Positions 40,648 through 50,096 of a DNA stretch of 61,483 bases are shown in pieces (within the stretch, counting starts at the first letter, position 1; each line of letters opens with the position of its first letter). Under the pieces are notes generated by a model that was given only the letters and a program-made list of their open reading frames with translations, had not been told where the DNA came from and did not search any database. Source of the stretch: Candidatus Rokuibacteriota bacterium (GTDB lineage: Bacteria > Methylomirabilota > Methylomirabilia > Rokubacteriales > CSP1-6); assembly GCA_016866775.1 (NCBI GenBank), contig VGLJ01000026.1, forward strand, positions 1 to 61,483, written 5' to 3'. The translations under genes were made by a program, and so were the position numbers.

Positions 40648-41436
40648 CTAGATTTCCTTGACCGGCGCGGGCTCCGGCAGCGGCGCGCGCCCCACGATGA
40701 GGCGCCGCACGGGACCGGAGAGCGCGTAGCCCGTGAAAAGGATGAACACGAAGAGCTCCGGGTTCGTCGCCACGATCATCACGCCGAGGACGACGACCAG
40801 GAGCGCCTGGGCGGGGTGCCGCTTCGCCCACCCGACGTCCTTGAAGCTCCAGTACTTGAACGTGGAGACCATGAGCAGCGCCACGAGATACATGCCGATC
40901 GCCATCGCGACCAGCACCGCCCGGGACGGCTCGAGCGTGTTCACGAAGACCACGCTCGAGCAGATGACGCCGGCCGCCATCGGGATCGAGAGGCCGGTGA
41001 AGAAGCGCTTGTCGGCCACGCCCGTGAACACGTTGAAGCGCGCCAGCCGGAGCGCGCCGCAGATCACGAAGAGGAAGGCGGCGAACCACGCGGGCCGGCC
41101 GAGCTTCGCGAGCGCGAACGAGTACACGAGGAACGCCGGCGCCACGCCGAACGAGACCACGTCGGCCAGCGAGTCGTACTCCACGCCGAACTGGCTGGTC
41201 GCCTTCATCAGGCGCGCCACGCGCCCGTCGAGGAGGTCCATCACCCCCGCCACGAAGACGGAGATCGCCGCCTCGGTGTACCGCTCCTGCACCGTGAGCA
41301 GGAGGGCGAGGAACCCGCAGAAGAGGTTGCCCGTCGTGAGCAGGCTCGGCAGCAGGAAGATCGAGCGGCTGCGCTTCTCCTGCAGCCCTTCCCAGCGCCG
41401 GCGCCGTGCCGCCTTGGCGTGCCGCCGCCGGATCAT
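40648..41436 (-). CDS. pssA: CDP-diacylglycerol-serine O-phosphatidyltransferase
   Basis: 262 aa integral membrane protein. The CDP-alcohol phosphotransferase motif DGx2ARx8Gx3Dx3D is complete: D-G-R-V-A-R ... G-V-E-Y-D-S-L-A-D (about 68-90). An Arg/Lys-rich N-terminus (first 25 residues) is followed by about six to eight helices. Makes phosphatidylserine, which Psd (next gene upstream in the operon) decarboxylates to phosphatidylethanolamine. The ilvC-psd-pssA-leuA order is found in several other phyla. Confidence 0.93.
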   Translation of the reverse strand: MIRRRHAKAARRRRWEGLQEKRSRSIFLLPSLLTTGNLFCGFLALLLTVQERYTEAAISVFVAGVMDLLDGRVARLMKATSQFGVEYDSLADVVSFGVAPAFLVYSFALAKLGRPAWFAAFLFVICGALRLARFNVFTGVADKRFFTGLSIPMAAGVICSSVVFVNTLEPSRAVLVAMAIGMYLVALLMVSTFKYWSFKDVGWAKRHPAQALLVVVLGVMIVATNPELFVFILFTGYALSGPVRRLIVGRAPLPEPAPVKEI

Positions 41437-42068
41437 GGCAGCGTCCCCAGGACCGTGACGCCGCCGATCACGCGATCACCGACGCCGACGTGGAGGGTCG
41501 TGCCGCGCGGCATGTAGCAGTCCGTCCGCGACCCGAAGCGGATGAGTCCGAAGCGCTCGCCCGCCTCGAGCTTCTGGCCGGCGGTGACCCGGCACACGAT
41601 CCGCCGCGCGACCACACCCGCGATCTGGACGACGGTCACGCGCGCGGCCTCGCCCTGGATGCGGATCGTGCACCGCTCGTTGACCTCGCCCGCCTCCGGG
41701 GTGTAGGCGGCCACGAACCGCCCGCGCGTGTACGCGGTGTCCACGACCAGCCCCGCGATGGGCGCGCGGTTGACGTGGACGTCGAGCGGAGAGAGGAAGA
41801 TCGAGACGCGCACCGCCGCGCCGACGAACGGATCGACGGCCTCGTCGACCGACGTCACGGTACCGTCGGCGGGCGACAGCGCGCCGTTGCCCACCGCGGG
41901 GATCACGCGCTCGGGATCGCGGAAGAACCCGAGCGACGCGAGCGACGCCGCCGCGAAGGGCAGCGCGAGCACGCGGCGCCCGAGCAGCGCCAGCGCCACC
42001 GCCACCGCCCCGGGGACGACGACGAAGGGCCAGCCCTCGCGCGCGATCGGAAGCTTCCGCTCCATCAC
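41433..42068 (-). CDS. psd: Phosphatidylserine decarboxylase, short proenzyme form
   Basis: 211 aa, the short form common outside enterobacteria. One or two N-terminal helices (about 12-40), then the catalytic core: LSPADGTVTSVDEA (about 64-77), FLSPLDVHVNRAP (about 91-103) and the self-cleavage site LIRFGSRTDCYMPRG (about 173-187), where the Ser after Gly becomes the pyruvoyl cofactor. Its stop overlaps the pssA start. The initial MM allows either Met as start. Confidence 0.92.
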   Translation of the reverse strand: MMERKLPIAREGWPFVVVPGAVAVALALLGRRVLALPFAAASLASLGFFRDPERVIPAVGNGALSPADGTVTSVDEAVDPFVGAAVRVSIFLSPLDVHVNRAPIAGLVVDTAYTRGRFVAAYTPEAGEVNERCTIRIQGEAARVTVVQIAGVVARRIVCRVTAGQKLEAGERFGLIRFGSRTDCYMPRGTTLHVGVGDRVIGGVTVLGTLP

Positions 42069-42077
42069 ACCGATCTC

Positions 42078-43082
42078 CTACTCGCGCGGCGGCTGGATCC
42101 AGGACATCATCGCGCGGAGCCGCTTGCCGACCTCCTCGATCTGGTGATCGGCGTCCTTGCGGCGCATCGCGAGGAACCCGGCGCGGTTCGCCTGGTTCTC
42201 CAGCACCCACTCGCGCGCGAACTGCCCCGACTGGATCTCGGCGAGGATCTTCTTCATCTCCTGCTTCGTCGCCTCCGGCACCACGCGCGGGCCGCGCGAG
42301 TAGTCGCCGTACTCCGCGGTGTCGGAGACCGAGTGGCGCATGTACGCGAGACCGCCCTGGTAGAAGAGGTCGACGATCAGCTTCATCTCGTGCATGCACT
42401 CGAAGTACGCGACCTCGGGCTGGTAGCCGGCCTCGACCAGCGTCTCGAACGCCGCCTTGATGAGGTGCGAGATACCGCCGCAGAGCGTGGTCTGCTCGCC
42501 GAAGAGATCGGTCTCCGTCTCTTCCTTGAACGTGGTCTCGATCACGCCGGCGCGCGTGCAGCCGACACCCTTGCCGTACGCGAGGGCGACGTCACGGGCC
42601 TTGCCGGTGACGTCCTGGTAGACGGCGACGAGCGCGGGGACGCCGGGCCCCTGGGTGAAGAGGTCGCGCATGATGTGGCCCGGGGCTTTGGGTGCAATCA
42701 TCGTGACGTCGATATCCGGCGGGGGCACGACCTGGTTGAAGTGGATGTTGAAGCCGTGGGCGAACATCAGCATCTTGCCCTTGCCGAGCCCCTGCTTGAT
42801 CTCGGCCTCGAAGACCTGCCGCTGGCTCTGGTCGGGCAGGAGGATCATCACCACTTCCGACATCTTCGCGGCGTCCGCCACCGGCGCGACCTTCAGGCCT
42901 TCCTTCTCGGCGCGCGCCCAGCTCTTCGAGCCCTTGTAGAGGCCGACGACGACGTCCTGGCCGGAGTCCTTGAGGTTCAGCGCGTGCGCGTGGCCCTGGC
43001 TGCCATAGCCGATGACGGCCACTTTCTTGCCCTTCAAGAGGCCGAGGTCCGCGTCCTGGTCGTAATAGATCTTCGCTGGCAT
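42078..43082 (-). CDS. ilvC: Ketol-acid reductoisomerase, class I
   Basis: 334 aa. Isomerises and reduces acetolactate or acetohydroxybutyrate with NAD(P)H. Seen: [19 protein letters not shown] (about 22-40), [14 protein letters not shown] (about 107-120), [13 protein letters not shown] (about 127-139), and the metal/active-site residues in [11 protein letters not shown] and [13 protein letters not shown] (about 190-232). ATG at 43082 is chosen over one 18 codons upstream because it gives the standard M-P-A-K-I-Y-Y N-terminus. Confidence 0.96.
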   Translation of the reverse strand: MPAKIYYDQDADLGLLKGKKVAVIGYGSQGHAHALNLKDSGQDVVVGLYKGSKSWARAEKEGLKVAPVADAAKMSEVVMILLPDQSQRQVFEAEIKQGLGKGKMLMFAHGFNIHFNQVVPPPDIDVTMIAPKAPGHIMRDLFTQGPGVPALVAVYQDVTGKARDVALAYGKGVGCTRAGVIETTFKEETETDLFGEQTTLCGGISHLIKAAFETLVEAGYQPEVAYFECMHEMKLIVDLFYQGGLAYMRHSVSDTAEYGDYSRGPRVVPEATKQEMKKILAEIQSGQFAREWVLENQANRAGFLAMRRKDADHQIEEVGKRLRAMMSWIQPPRE

Positions 43083-43104
43083 CCTACAGTCTTCCTTTCT
43101 TTCC

Positions 43105-43698
43105 CTAATCTGCGAAGCCGACCACACGCGGATCATCCACGGGGCGCGGCCGCTTGGGCTGTTCGACCTTGCGCGCGGCCTTCGTCTTCGGCCCGCGCGT
43201 GATGGCGACCTTTCCGGTCCGGACGATCTCCTGGATGCCCATCGGGCGGAGCAGCTCGATGAGCGCTTCGATCTTGCCCTCGTCGCCGGTGGCCTCGAGG
43301 ATGAAGGAGATCGGCGTGACGTCGACGACCTTCGCGCGGAAGATGTCGACCGTCCGCAAGATCTCCGCGCGGTGCTGCGGCTCGGCGTTCACGCGGATGA
43401 GCACGAGCTCGCGCTCGACGTGGCGGTCGTCCGTGAGGTCGCTCACCTTGATGACGTCGATCAGCTTGTGGAGCTGCTTCGTCACCTGCTCGATGATGAA
43501 CTCGTCGCCGGTCACGACCAGCGTCATCCGCGAGACCGCGGGGTCGAGCGTCTCGCCGACCGAGAGGCTCTCGATGTTGTAGCCGCGCGCGGAGAAGAGG
43601 CCCGCCACGCGCGACAGCACGCCGAAGCGGTTCTCCACGAGGACCGAGATCGTGTGCTTGCGCGGCTCGCCGCTTCCGCTGCCGTTGCTCGTGCTCAT
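43105..43698 (-). CDS. ilvN: Acetolactate synthase regulatory (small) subunit
   Basis: 197 aa. N-terminal ACT domain ([20 protein letters not shown], about 15-34; [12 protein letters not shown], about 39-50) binds valine for feedback, and the C-terminal ACT-like half ([17 protein letters not shown], about 121-137) contacts the large subunit. Extended basic tail (about 165-197, [16 protein letters not shown]) is unusual. Separated from ilvB by a two-hairpin repeat. Confidence 0.94.
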   Translation of the reverse strand: MSTSNGSGSGEPRKHTISVLVENRFGVLSRVAGLFSARGYNIESLSVGETLDPAVSRMTLVVTGDEFIIEQVTKQLHKLIDVIKVSDLTDDRHVERELVLIRVNAEPQHRAEILRTVDIFRAKVVDVTPISFILEATGDEGKIEALIELLRPMGIQEIVRTGKVAITRGPKTKAARKVEQPKRPRPVDDPRVVGFAD

Positions 43699-43706
43699 CA
43701 GATCGC

Positions 43707-43770
43707 TCGGAGGGGGCTACGCCCCCTTCCGAACCTCCCCCTCGGATTGCGCCGGCGAAGCCGGCGCTCG
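43707..43770 (-). repeat. Two-hairpin intergenic element between ilvB and ilvN (divergent family member)
   Basis: In the direction of the genes: hairpin GCGCCGGC/GCCGGCGC, then GGGGGAGGTTCGGAA, then hairpin GGGGGC/GCCCCC. This is the same order (hairpin, G-run with TT, G-rich hairpin) as the A repeats, with other sequence. A stem next to the ilvN ribosome site could set the subunit ratio. Confidence 0.65.
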
Positions 43771-43773
43771 AAC

Positions 43774-45534
<1,761 letters not shown>

Positions 45535-45555
45535 GTCCTCCTGGAACCGCGCCCG

Positions 45556-48255
45556 TTAGCCATGCGACATCGCGTCCCGTTCCTTGATCCGGGCCTGCGC
45601 GGCCGCGAGGCGCGCGATCGGGATCATGAACGGCGAGCACGACACGTACGTCATCCCCACGCGATGACAGAACTCCACCGACGACGGCTCGCCGCCGTGC
45701 TCGCCGCAGATCCCCACCTTGAGCTCCGGCCGCGTGCGGCGGCCGCGCTCGATGCCGATCCTCACGAGCTCGCCCACGCCTTCCTGGTCGAGCACCGAGA
45801 ACGGATCGGCGGGCAGCAGACTCTTCTGCAGGTAGTCCGGCAGGAACTTCGCCACGTCGTCGCGGCTGTAGCCGAACGTCATCTGGGTGAGGTCGTTGGT
45901 CCCGAACGAGAAGAACTCCGCGTGCTCGGCGATCTGGTTGGCGATCAGCGAGGCGCGCGGCACCTCGATCATCGTGCCCACCGCGTACTTCACGGGCACG
46001 CCGGTCTCCGCCACCACGCCGTCGGCGATGCGCTTGGTCTTGTCGTACGTGAGCCGCATCTCGCCGATCGTGCCCGTGAGCGGGATCATGATCTCGGGCT
46101 CGACGCGCCCGCCCTGGTCGGCGACCGTGCACGCCGCCTCCATGATCGCGCGCACCTGCATGCCGTAGATCTCGGGGTGCGTGATCCCGAGGCGGCAGCC
46201 GCGGTGGCCGAGCATGGGATTCGCCTCGCGCAGCTTCTCGACGGTCGCGATCAGCGCGTCGAGCCGCGGGCGCCGGGCGGCGTCGATCCCGAGCGCGTCC
46301 ATGCGCGCGCGCTCCTCGACCAGCTCCGTGTACTCCTTCCAGTTCGGCAGGAACTCGTGGAGCGGCGGGTCGAGCAGGCGGACCGTCACGGGCAGCCCGT
46401 CCATCGCCCGGAAGATCCCGATGAAGTCCTCGCGCTGGAACGGCAGCAGCTTCGCGACCGCCGCGCGGCGCGCGGCGTGATCCGGCGCCATGATCATCTC
46501 GCGCACGATCGCGATGCGCTCGGGCGCGAAGAACATGTGCTCGGTGCGCACGAGGCCGATGCCCTCGGCGCCGAACTCGCGCGCCTTCGCGGCGTCGTGC
46601 GGCGTGTCCGCGTTGGCGCGCACCCCGAGCGAGCGGCGCTGGTCCGCCCACGCGAGGAACTCCTTGAAGGCGCCGCTCAGCTCGGGCTGGACCGTCTCGA
46701 TCGCGTCGCGCAGCACCTCCCCGGTGCTGCCGTCGAGCGAGACCATCTCGCCCTCGCGCACGATCACCCCGTGCGCCTCGCACTGCCGCCGCTCCTCGTC
46801 CACCACCACGTCGTGCGCGCCGACCACGCACGGCTTGCCCATGCCGACGGCGACCACCGCGGCGTGCGACGTGCGGCCGCCGCGCGCCGTGAGGATACCT
46901 TCCGAGGCGTACATGCCCGCGATGTCCTCCGGCGACGTCTCGGGGCGGACGAGGATGACCTTGTGGCCGGCCTTCGCGCGCTCGACCGCGGTGTCCGCGT
47001 CGAACACCACCTGCCCCACGGCCGCGCCCGGCGCCGCGGGAAGCCCCTGCGCGAGCAGGCGGCTCTGCGCGATCGCGCGGGCCTTCTGCGTGTCGTCGAA
47101 GCGCGGGTGCAGGACCTTGTTGAGGTCGGCCGGACGCACGCGCAGCAGCGCGGTGTCGCGGTCGATCACGTGCTCGTGGACGAGATCCACGGCCACGCGC
47201 ACCGCGGCCTCGGCCGAGCGCTTGCCCGCGCGCGTCTGCAGGAGATAGAGCGTGCCTTCCTGCACCGTGAACTCGATGTCCTGCATGTCCTTGTAGTGGC
47301 GCTCGAGGCGGTCGGCGATCGTCACCAGCTCGTCGTACGCGGCGGGCATGCGCGCGTGGAGCCCGTCGATCCCCTCGGGCGTGCGGATGCCGGCGACCAC
47401 GTCCTCGCCCTGCGCGTTCGCGAGGAACTCGGCGTAGAACCGCGGCTCCCCGGTCCGCGGGTCGCGGGTGAAGCCGACGCCCGTGCCCGACGTCTCGCCG
47501 AGGTTGCCGAACACCATCGCCATCACGGTGACGGCGGTGCCCCAGTCGCCGGGAACGCCGTGGATGCGCCGGTACTCGATGGCCTTCTTCACGAACCACG
47601 AGTCGAACACCGCGCGCACCGCGAGCTCGAGTTGCCGCTCGGGCTCCTGCGGGAACGGCGCGCCGGTGCGCTCCTGCACCAGGTCCTTGAACGTCTGAAC
47701 CAGTTTTCGCAGCTCGATGGCGGGGATCTCGGGATCGGTCTTCACGCCGAGGCGCGCCTTCATCGCCTCGAGGTGCTCGTCGAACGCCTCGCGCTTGATG
47801 TGCAGCACGACGTTGGCGAACATCGTGATGAAGCGGCGGTAGCAGTCGAGCGCGAACCGCTCGTTGCGCGTCCACGCCGCGAGGCCTTCCACCGTCGCGT
47901 CGTTGAGGCCGAGGTTGAGGACGGTCTCCATCATCCCGGGCATCGAGACCCGGGCGCCGGAGCGAACGGAGACGAGCAGCGGCCGCTTGGTGTCGCCGAA
48001 CGTGAGACCCGCCGCGCTCTCGAGCTTCTCGAGGTTCTCGAGCGCCTGGTCCCAGAGCCCGTCGGGAAGCCGGCGATCCTGCCGCGTGTACTCCGCCCAC
48101 GCTTCGGTGGTGATCGTGAAGCCCGGCGGCACCGGGATGCCGAGGTTCGTCATCTCGGCGAGCTCGCAGCCCTTGCCCCCGAGGAGGTTGCGCATGAGGG
48201 AGGAGCCTTCCGCCTTGCCGCCACCGAAGAAGTAGACGAGTTTCGCTGTGGGCAT
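45556..48255 (-). CDS. ppdK: Pyruvate, phosphate dikinase
   Basis: 899 aa. Interconverts pyruvate + ATP + Pi and PEP + AMP + PPi. N-terminal ATP-grasp domain (GGKGCELAEMTNLGIPVPPG, about 26-45; SVRSGARVSMPGMMETVLNL, about 95-114), the phosphohistidine domain with GGRTSHAAVVAVGMGKPCVV (about 464-483; the His carries phosphate), and the PEP/pyruvate barrel ending in the catalytic cysteine (YVSCSPFMIPIARL, about 870). ATG at 48255 is used with GGAG 4 bases before; the open frame upstream is not coding. As first gene of the ilv-leu run it may set the pyruvate supply. Confidence 0.96.
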   Translation of the reverse strand: MPTAKLVYFFGGGKAEGSSLMRNLLGGKGCELAEMTNLGIPVPPGFTITTEAWAEYTRQDRRLPDGLWDQALENLEKLESAAGLTFGDTKRPLLVSVRSGARVSMPGMMETVLNLGLNDATVEGLAAWTRNERFALDCYRRFITMFANVVLHIKREAFDEHLEAMKARLGVKTDPEIPAIELRKLVQTFKDLVQERTGAPFPQEPERQLELAVRAVFDSWFVKKAIEYRRIHGVPGDWGTAVTVMAMVFGNLGETSGTGVGFTRDPRTGEPRFYAEFLANAQGEDVVAGIRTPEGIDGLHARMPAAYDELVTIADRLERHYKDMQDIEFTVQEGTLYLLQTRAGKRSAEAAVRVAVDLVHEHVIDRDTALLRVRPADLNKVLHPRFDDTQKARAIAQSRLLAQGLPAAPGAAVGQVVFDADTAVERAKAGHKVILVRPETSPEDIAGMYASEGILTARGGRTSHAAVVAVGMGKPCVVGAHDVVVDEERRQCEAHGVIVREGEMVSLDGSTGEVLRDAIETVQPELSGAFKEFLAWADQRRSLGVRANADTPHDAAKAREFGAEGIGLVRTEHMFFAPERIAIVREMIMAPDHAARRAAVAKLLPFQREDFIGIFRAMDGLPVTVRLLDPPLHEFLPNWKEYTELVEERARMDALGIDAARRPRLDALIATVEKLREANPMLGHRGCRLGITHPEIYGMQVRAIMEAACTVADQGGRVEPEIMIPLTGTIGEMRLTYDKTKRIADGVVAETGVPVKYAVGTMIEVPRASLIANQIAEHAEFFSFGTNDLTQMTFGYSRDDVAKFLPDYLQKSLLPADPFSVLDQEGVGELVRIGIERGRRTRPELKVGICGEHGGEPSSVEFCHRVGMTYVSCSPFMIPIARLAAAQARIKERDAMSHG

Positions 48256-48290
48256 GAGTCTCCGTCCACGAGGACCGAAAAAGTCTTTCG

Positions 48291-48320
48291 ATCCTACAGG
48301 ATGGCCCACACCCCCGTCAA
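48291..48320 (-). promoter_or_regulatory. Sigma70-like promoter directly upstream of ppdK
   Basis: TTGACG (48320-48315), 18-base spacer, TAGGAT (48296-48291). Predicted start near 48284, 5' UTR about 29 bases. This would let the ppdK-ilv-leu run be transcribed without passing through the terminator at 48397-48432. Confidence 0.6.
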
Positions 48321-48326
48321 TTGAAG

Positions 48327-48359
48327 GTCCGGGCCCCCGGGCTTCGCCACGCCCGGACC
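48327..48359 (-). other. GC-rich hairpin upstream of the ppdK promoter
   Basis: Arms GGTCCGGGC and GCCCGGACC pair perfectly over 9 bases with a 15-base loop. No T-run follows, so it is not a standard terminator. It lies between the upstream intrinsic terminator and the ppdK -35 box. Confidence 0.55.
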
Positions 48360-48396
48360 CGCCCCTTCCCACTGCGCTCATTCGGTCTCCCGTGTC

Positions 48397-48432
48397 AAGA
48401 AAACAAAAGGCCACGGATCGCCACCCGTGGCC
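48397..48432 (-). terminator. Intrinsic terminator after the Leu-rich small ORF
   Basis: Stem GGCCACGG/CCGTGGCC (48432-48425 with 48416-48409), 8-base loop, then TTTTGTTTTCTT (48408-48397). This is the clearest rho-independent terminator in the window. Its 5' arm can instead pair with the 3' arm of the hairpin just upstream. Confidence 0.85.
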
Positions 48433-48450
48433 TCAACTACTCCGTCGATC

Positions 48451-48478
48451 GCCACGGGCCGGTCATCCTGCCCGTGGC
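48451..48478 (-). other. Hairpin preceding the terminator, able to form an alternative pairing
   Basis: GCCACGGGC pairs perfectly with GCCCGTGGC (9 bp, 10-base loop). The 3' arm can also pair with GCCACGGGT in the terminator 5' arm, so three exclusive folds are possible (1:2, 2:3, 3:4), as in attenuators. Confidence 0.7.
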
Positions 48479-48491
48479 ATCCGGCTAGCGC

Positions 48492-48575
48492 TTAGCTCGC
48501 GGATGCTCCGGGCAGGCCCGGCAGCGCCAGGAGAATCAGTCCCAGCGACAGCAGCCGCGAATCGGTGCGCTTCAT
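48492..48575 (-). CDS. Leu-rich 27-aa small ORF (leader-peptide or signal-peptide-like)
   Basis: ATG at 48575, TAA at 48494-48492. Eight of 27 residues are Leu (positions 8, 9, 11, 13, 15, 16, 18, 21), coded mostly by CTG; the start is M-K-R-T-D-S-R and the end G-A-S-A-S. It has its own promoter, whose predicted start is only a few bases before the ATG, so the message would be leaderless. Two hairpins and an intrinsic terminator follow. Either a leucine-sensing attenuator leader ahead of ppdK-ilvBNC-leuAB, or a separate small transcript coding for a hydrophobic peptide. Confidence 0.5.
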   Translation of the reverse strand: MKRTDSRLLSLGLILLALPGLPGASAS

Positions 48576-48584
48576 AGGCTTGTG

Positions 48585-48614
48585 ACTATACGCGGGCGCT
48601 TCGGCGGGGGTCAA
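48585..48614 (-). promoter_or_regulatory. Sigma70-like promoter of the small ORF
   Basis: TTGACC (48614-48609), 18-base spacer, TATAGT (48590-48585). Only one mismatch in each box, the best match in the window. It lies just after the gntR stop (48626). Confidence 0.75.
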
Positions 48615-48625
48615 GGGGTTTGCGG

Positions 48626-49330
48626 TCAAGGAGTCTTTCGGCCGGAGCGGAGGACCAGCGCCTCGACGGCGACGACGTGATCGAACATCGCCCGCTCGGC
48701 GCCTGGCGCATCGCCTTTGCGGACCGCGTCGAGGATCCGGCGGTGGTCCTCGTGCGAGCGCGTGGGCCGGCCCGGGGTGCCGATCGACTCCTCGCGGCTC
48801 TGCGCCAGGAGATCCATGAGCGCGTGGACGACGCGGGTGATCGCGCGGTTGTGCGCGGCCGTCCCGATGGCCGCGTGGAACGCCGCGTCCTGCGCGAGCC
48901 CGGTGTTGCCCGCCGCGATCTCCCTGGCCTGCGCGTCCAGGATGCGCTCCATCTCCTGGACTTCCTCCGGGGTCGCGCGGCGGGCGGCGAGGCCCGCGAT
49001 CTTCGGCTCCAGCAGCCGGCGGGCCTCGAACAGCTCGCCGATCATCGCGTGCTGCGAGAGCAGCACGAGCGCGAGCGGCTCGACGAGCGCCTCGACCGAC
49101 ACCTGCCGCACGAACGTGCCCTCGCCCGGCCGGATCTCGAGGAGCCCCACGCTCTCCAGCGCGCGCAGCGCCTCGCGCACGGACGTGCGGCTCACCAGGA
49201 ACTTCTCCGCGAGGTCGCGCTCCGGCGGCAGCTGGTCGCCGCTCTTGAGGCGCCCCTCGCTGATCATCGACTTGATCTGCCGGACGATCTCCTCGTAGAT
49301 CCGCGTCGACTTGACCGGCGCGATGTCCAT
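48626..49330 (-). CDS. GntR-family regulator with FCD ligand domain
   Basis: 234 aa. N-terminal GntR winged helix (IYEEIVRQIKSMISEGRLKS, about 11-30; LPPERDLAEKFLVSRTSVRE, about 35-54) and C-terminal FCD domain whose metal-binding residues are visible: DAAFH (about 148-152), the HEDH pair (near 194) and FDHV (near 218). FCD regulators bind carboxylic acids. It is the last gene of the oxalate locus, so oxalate or a related acid is a good guess for the ligand. The promoters of this locus and of fdh share a FadR-type palindrome it may bind. ATG at 49330 chosen; the frame is open upstream without conserved sequence. Confidence 0.85.
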   Translation of the reverse strand: MDIAPVKSTRIYEEIVRQIKSMISEGRLKSGDQLPPERDLAEKFLVSRTSVREALRALESVGLLEIRPGEGTFVRQVSVEALVEPLALVLLSQHAMIGELFEARRLLEPKIAGLAARRATPEEVQEMERILDAQAREIAAGNTGLAQDAAFHAAIGTAAHNRAITRVVHALMDLLAQSREESIGTPGRPTRSHEDHRRILDAVRKGDAPGAERAMFDHVVAVEALVLRSGRKTP

Positions 49331-49386
49331 CGCCGGCGGCGCACCGGCGGCCGGCGAGCCGCCGCGGGTCGGCCGCGGCGCCGGGC

Positions 49387-50091
49387 TCACGAGGTATGGA
49401 CCGCGTGCGCGGGACCGGCACGCCGCGCGAGCCACCAGCCGAGGGCCGTGAGCGCGGCGAAGAGGACCAGCGCGACGGGCCAGTGCAGGGCGTCGGCGAT
49501 CGGCCCGAGCCAGCTCTTGATCCACGGGTCCTTCAGGATCATCTCGCCCGCCACGAAGCCGAGGATGCCGCCACCGAGCCAGATGATCCACGGGTAGCGG
49601 TTCATGAGCCTGGCGAGCAGCCCGCTGCCCCAGACCACGAGGGGCAGCGAGAGCGCGACCCCGAACACCACCAGGAGCAGGTTGCCGTGAGCCGCGCCCG
49701 CCACCGCGAGCACGTTGTCGAGGCTCATCACCACGTCGGCGACGATGATGATCCAGATCGCCTGCCAGAGCGAGGTGCCCTGCCTGACGTGGCCCTCTTC
49801 GCTCCCGCCGCCGGTCTGGCGCACGAGCTTGCACGCGATCCAGAGCAACAGCACCCCGCCGGTGCACATCAGCAGCGGGATCTGCAGCAGGTACGTGATG
49901 ATCGTGATGAAGATCAGCCGCAGCCCCACCGCGCCCAGCGAGCCCCAGACCCGGCCCCAGAACTGCTGCGTCGTGGGGAGCGTGCGCACCGCGAGCGCGA
50001 TGACCAGCGCGTTGTCGCCCGCCAGCGTCAGGTCGAGGATGACGATCGAGAGCCAGCGTGCCCAGAACTCGGGGTCGATCAGGAAGTCCAT
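49387..50091 (-). CDS. TerC family membrane protein (YjbE-like)
   Basis: 234 aa with about seven helices. The two acidic signature motifs are present: LDLTLAGDNALVIALAV (about 18-34) and VADVVMSLDNVLAVAGAA (about 111-128). TerC proteins are linked to metal ion (Mn) export, metalation of secreted proteins, or tellurium resistance. ATG at 50091 (M-D-F-L-I-D-P-E-F-W, standard) is used; upstream in-frame codons overlap tctA. It lies 5 bases after tctA, so it is co-transcribed with the transporter, an unusual partner. Confidence 0.88.
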   Translation of the reverse strand: MDFLIDPEFWARWLSIVILDLTLAGDNALVIALAVRTLPTTQQFWGRVWGSLGAVGLRLIFITIITYLLQIPLLMCTGGVLLLWIACKLVRQTGGGSEEGHVRQGTSLWQAIWIIIVADVVMSLDNVLAVAGAAHGNLLLVVFGVALSLPLVVWGSGLLARLMNRYPWIIWLGGGILGFVAGEMILKDPWIKSWLGPIADALHWPVALVLFAALTALGWWLARRAGPAHAVHTS

Positions 50092-50096
50092 GGTCC

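Noticed and set aside
43082-43136. An 18-residue longer IlvC
   Set aside because: The extra residues are not like any IlvC and run into the ribosome-site region; the M-P-A-K-I-Y-Y start is standard.
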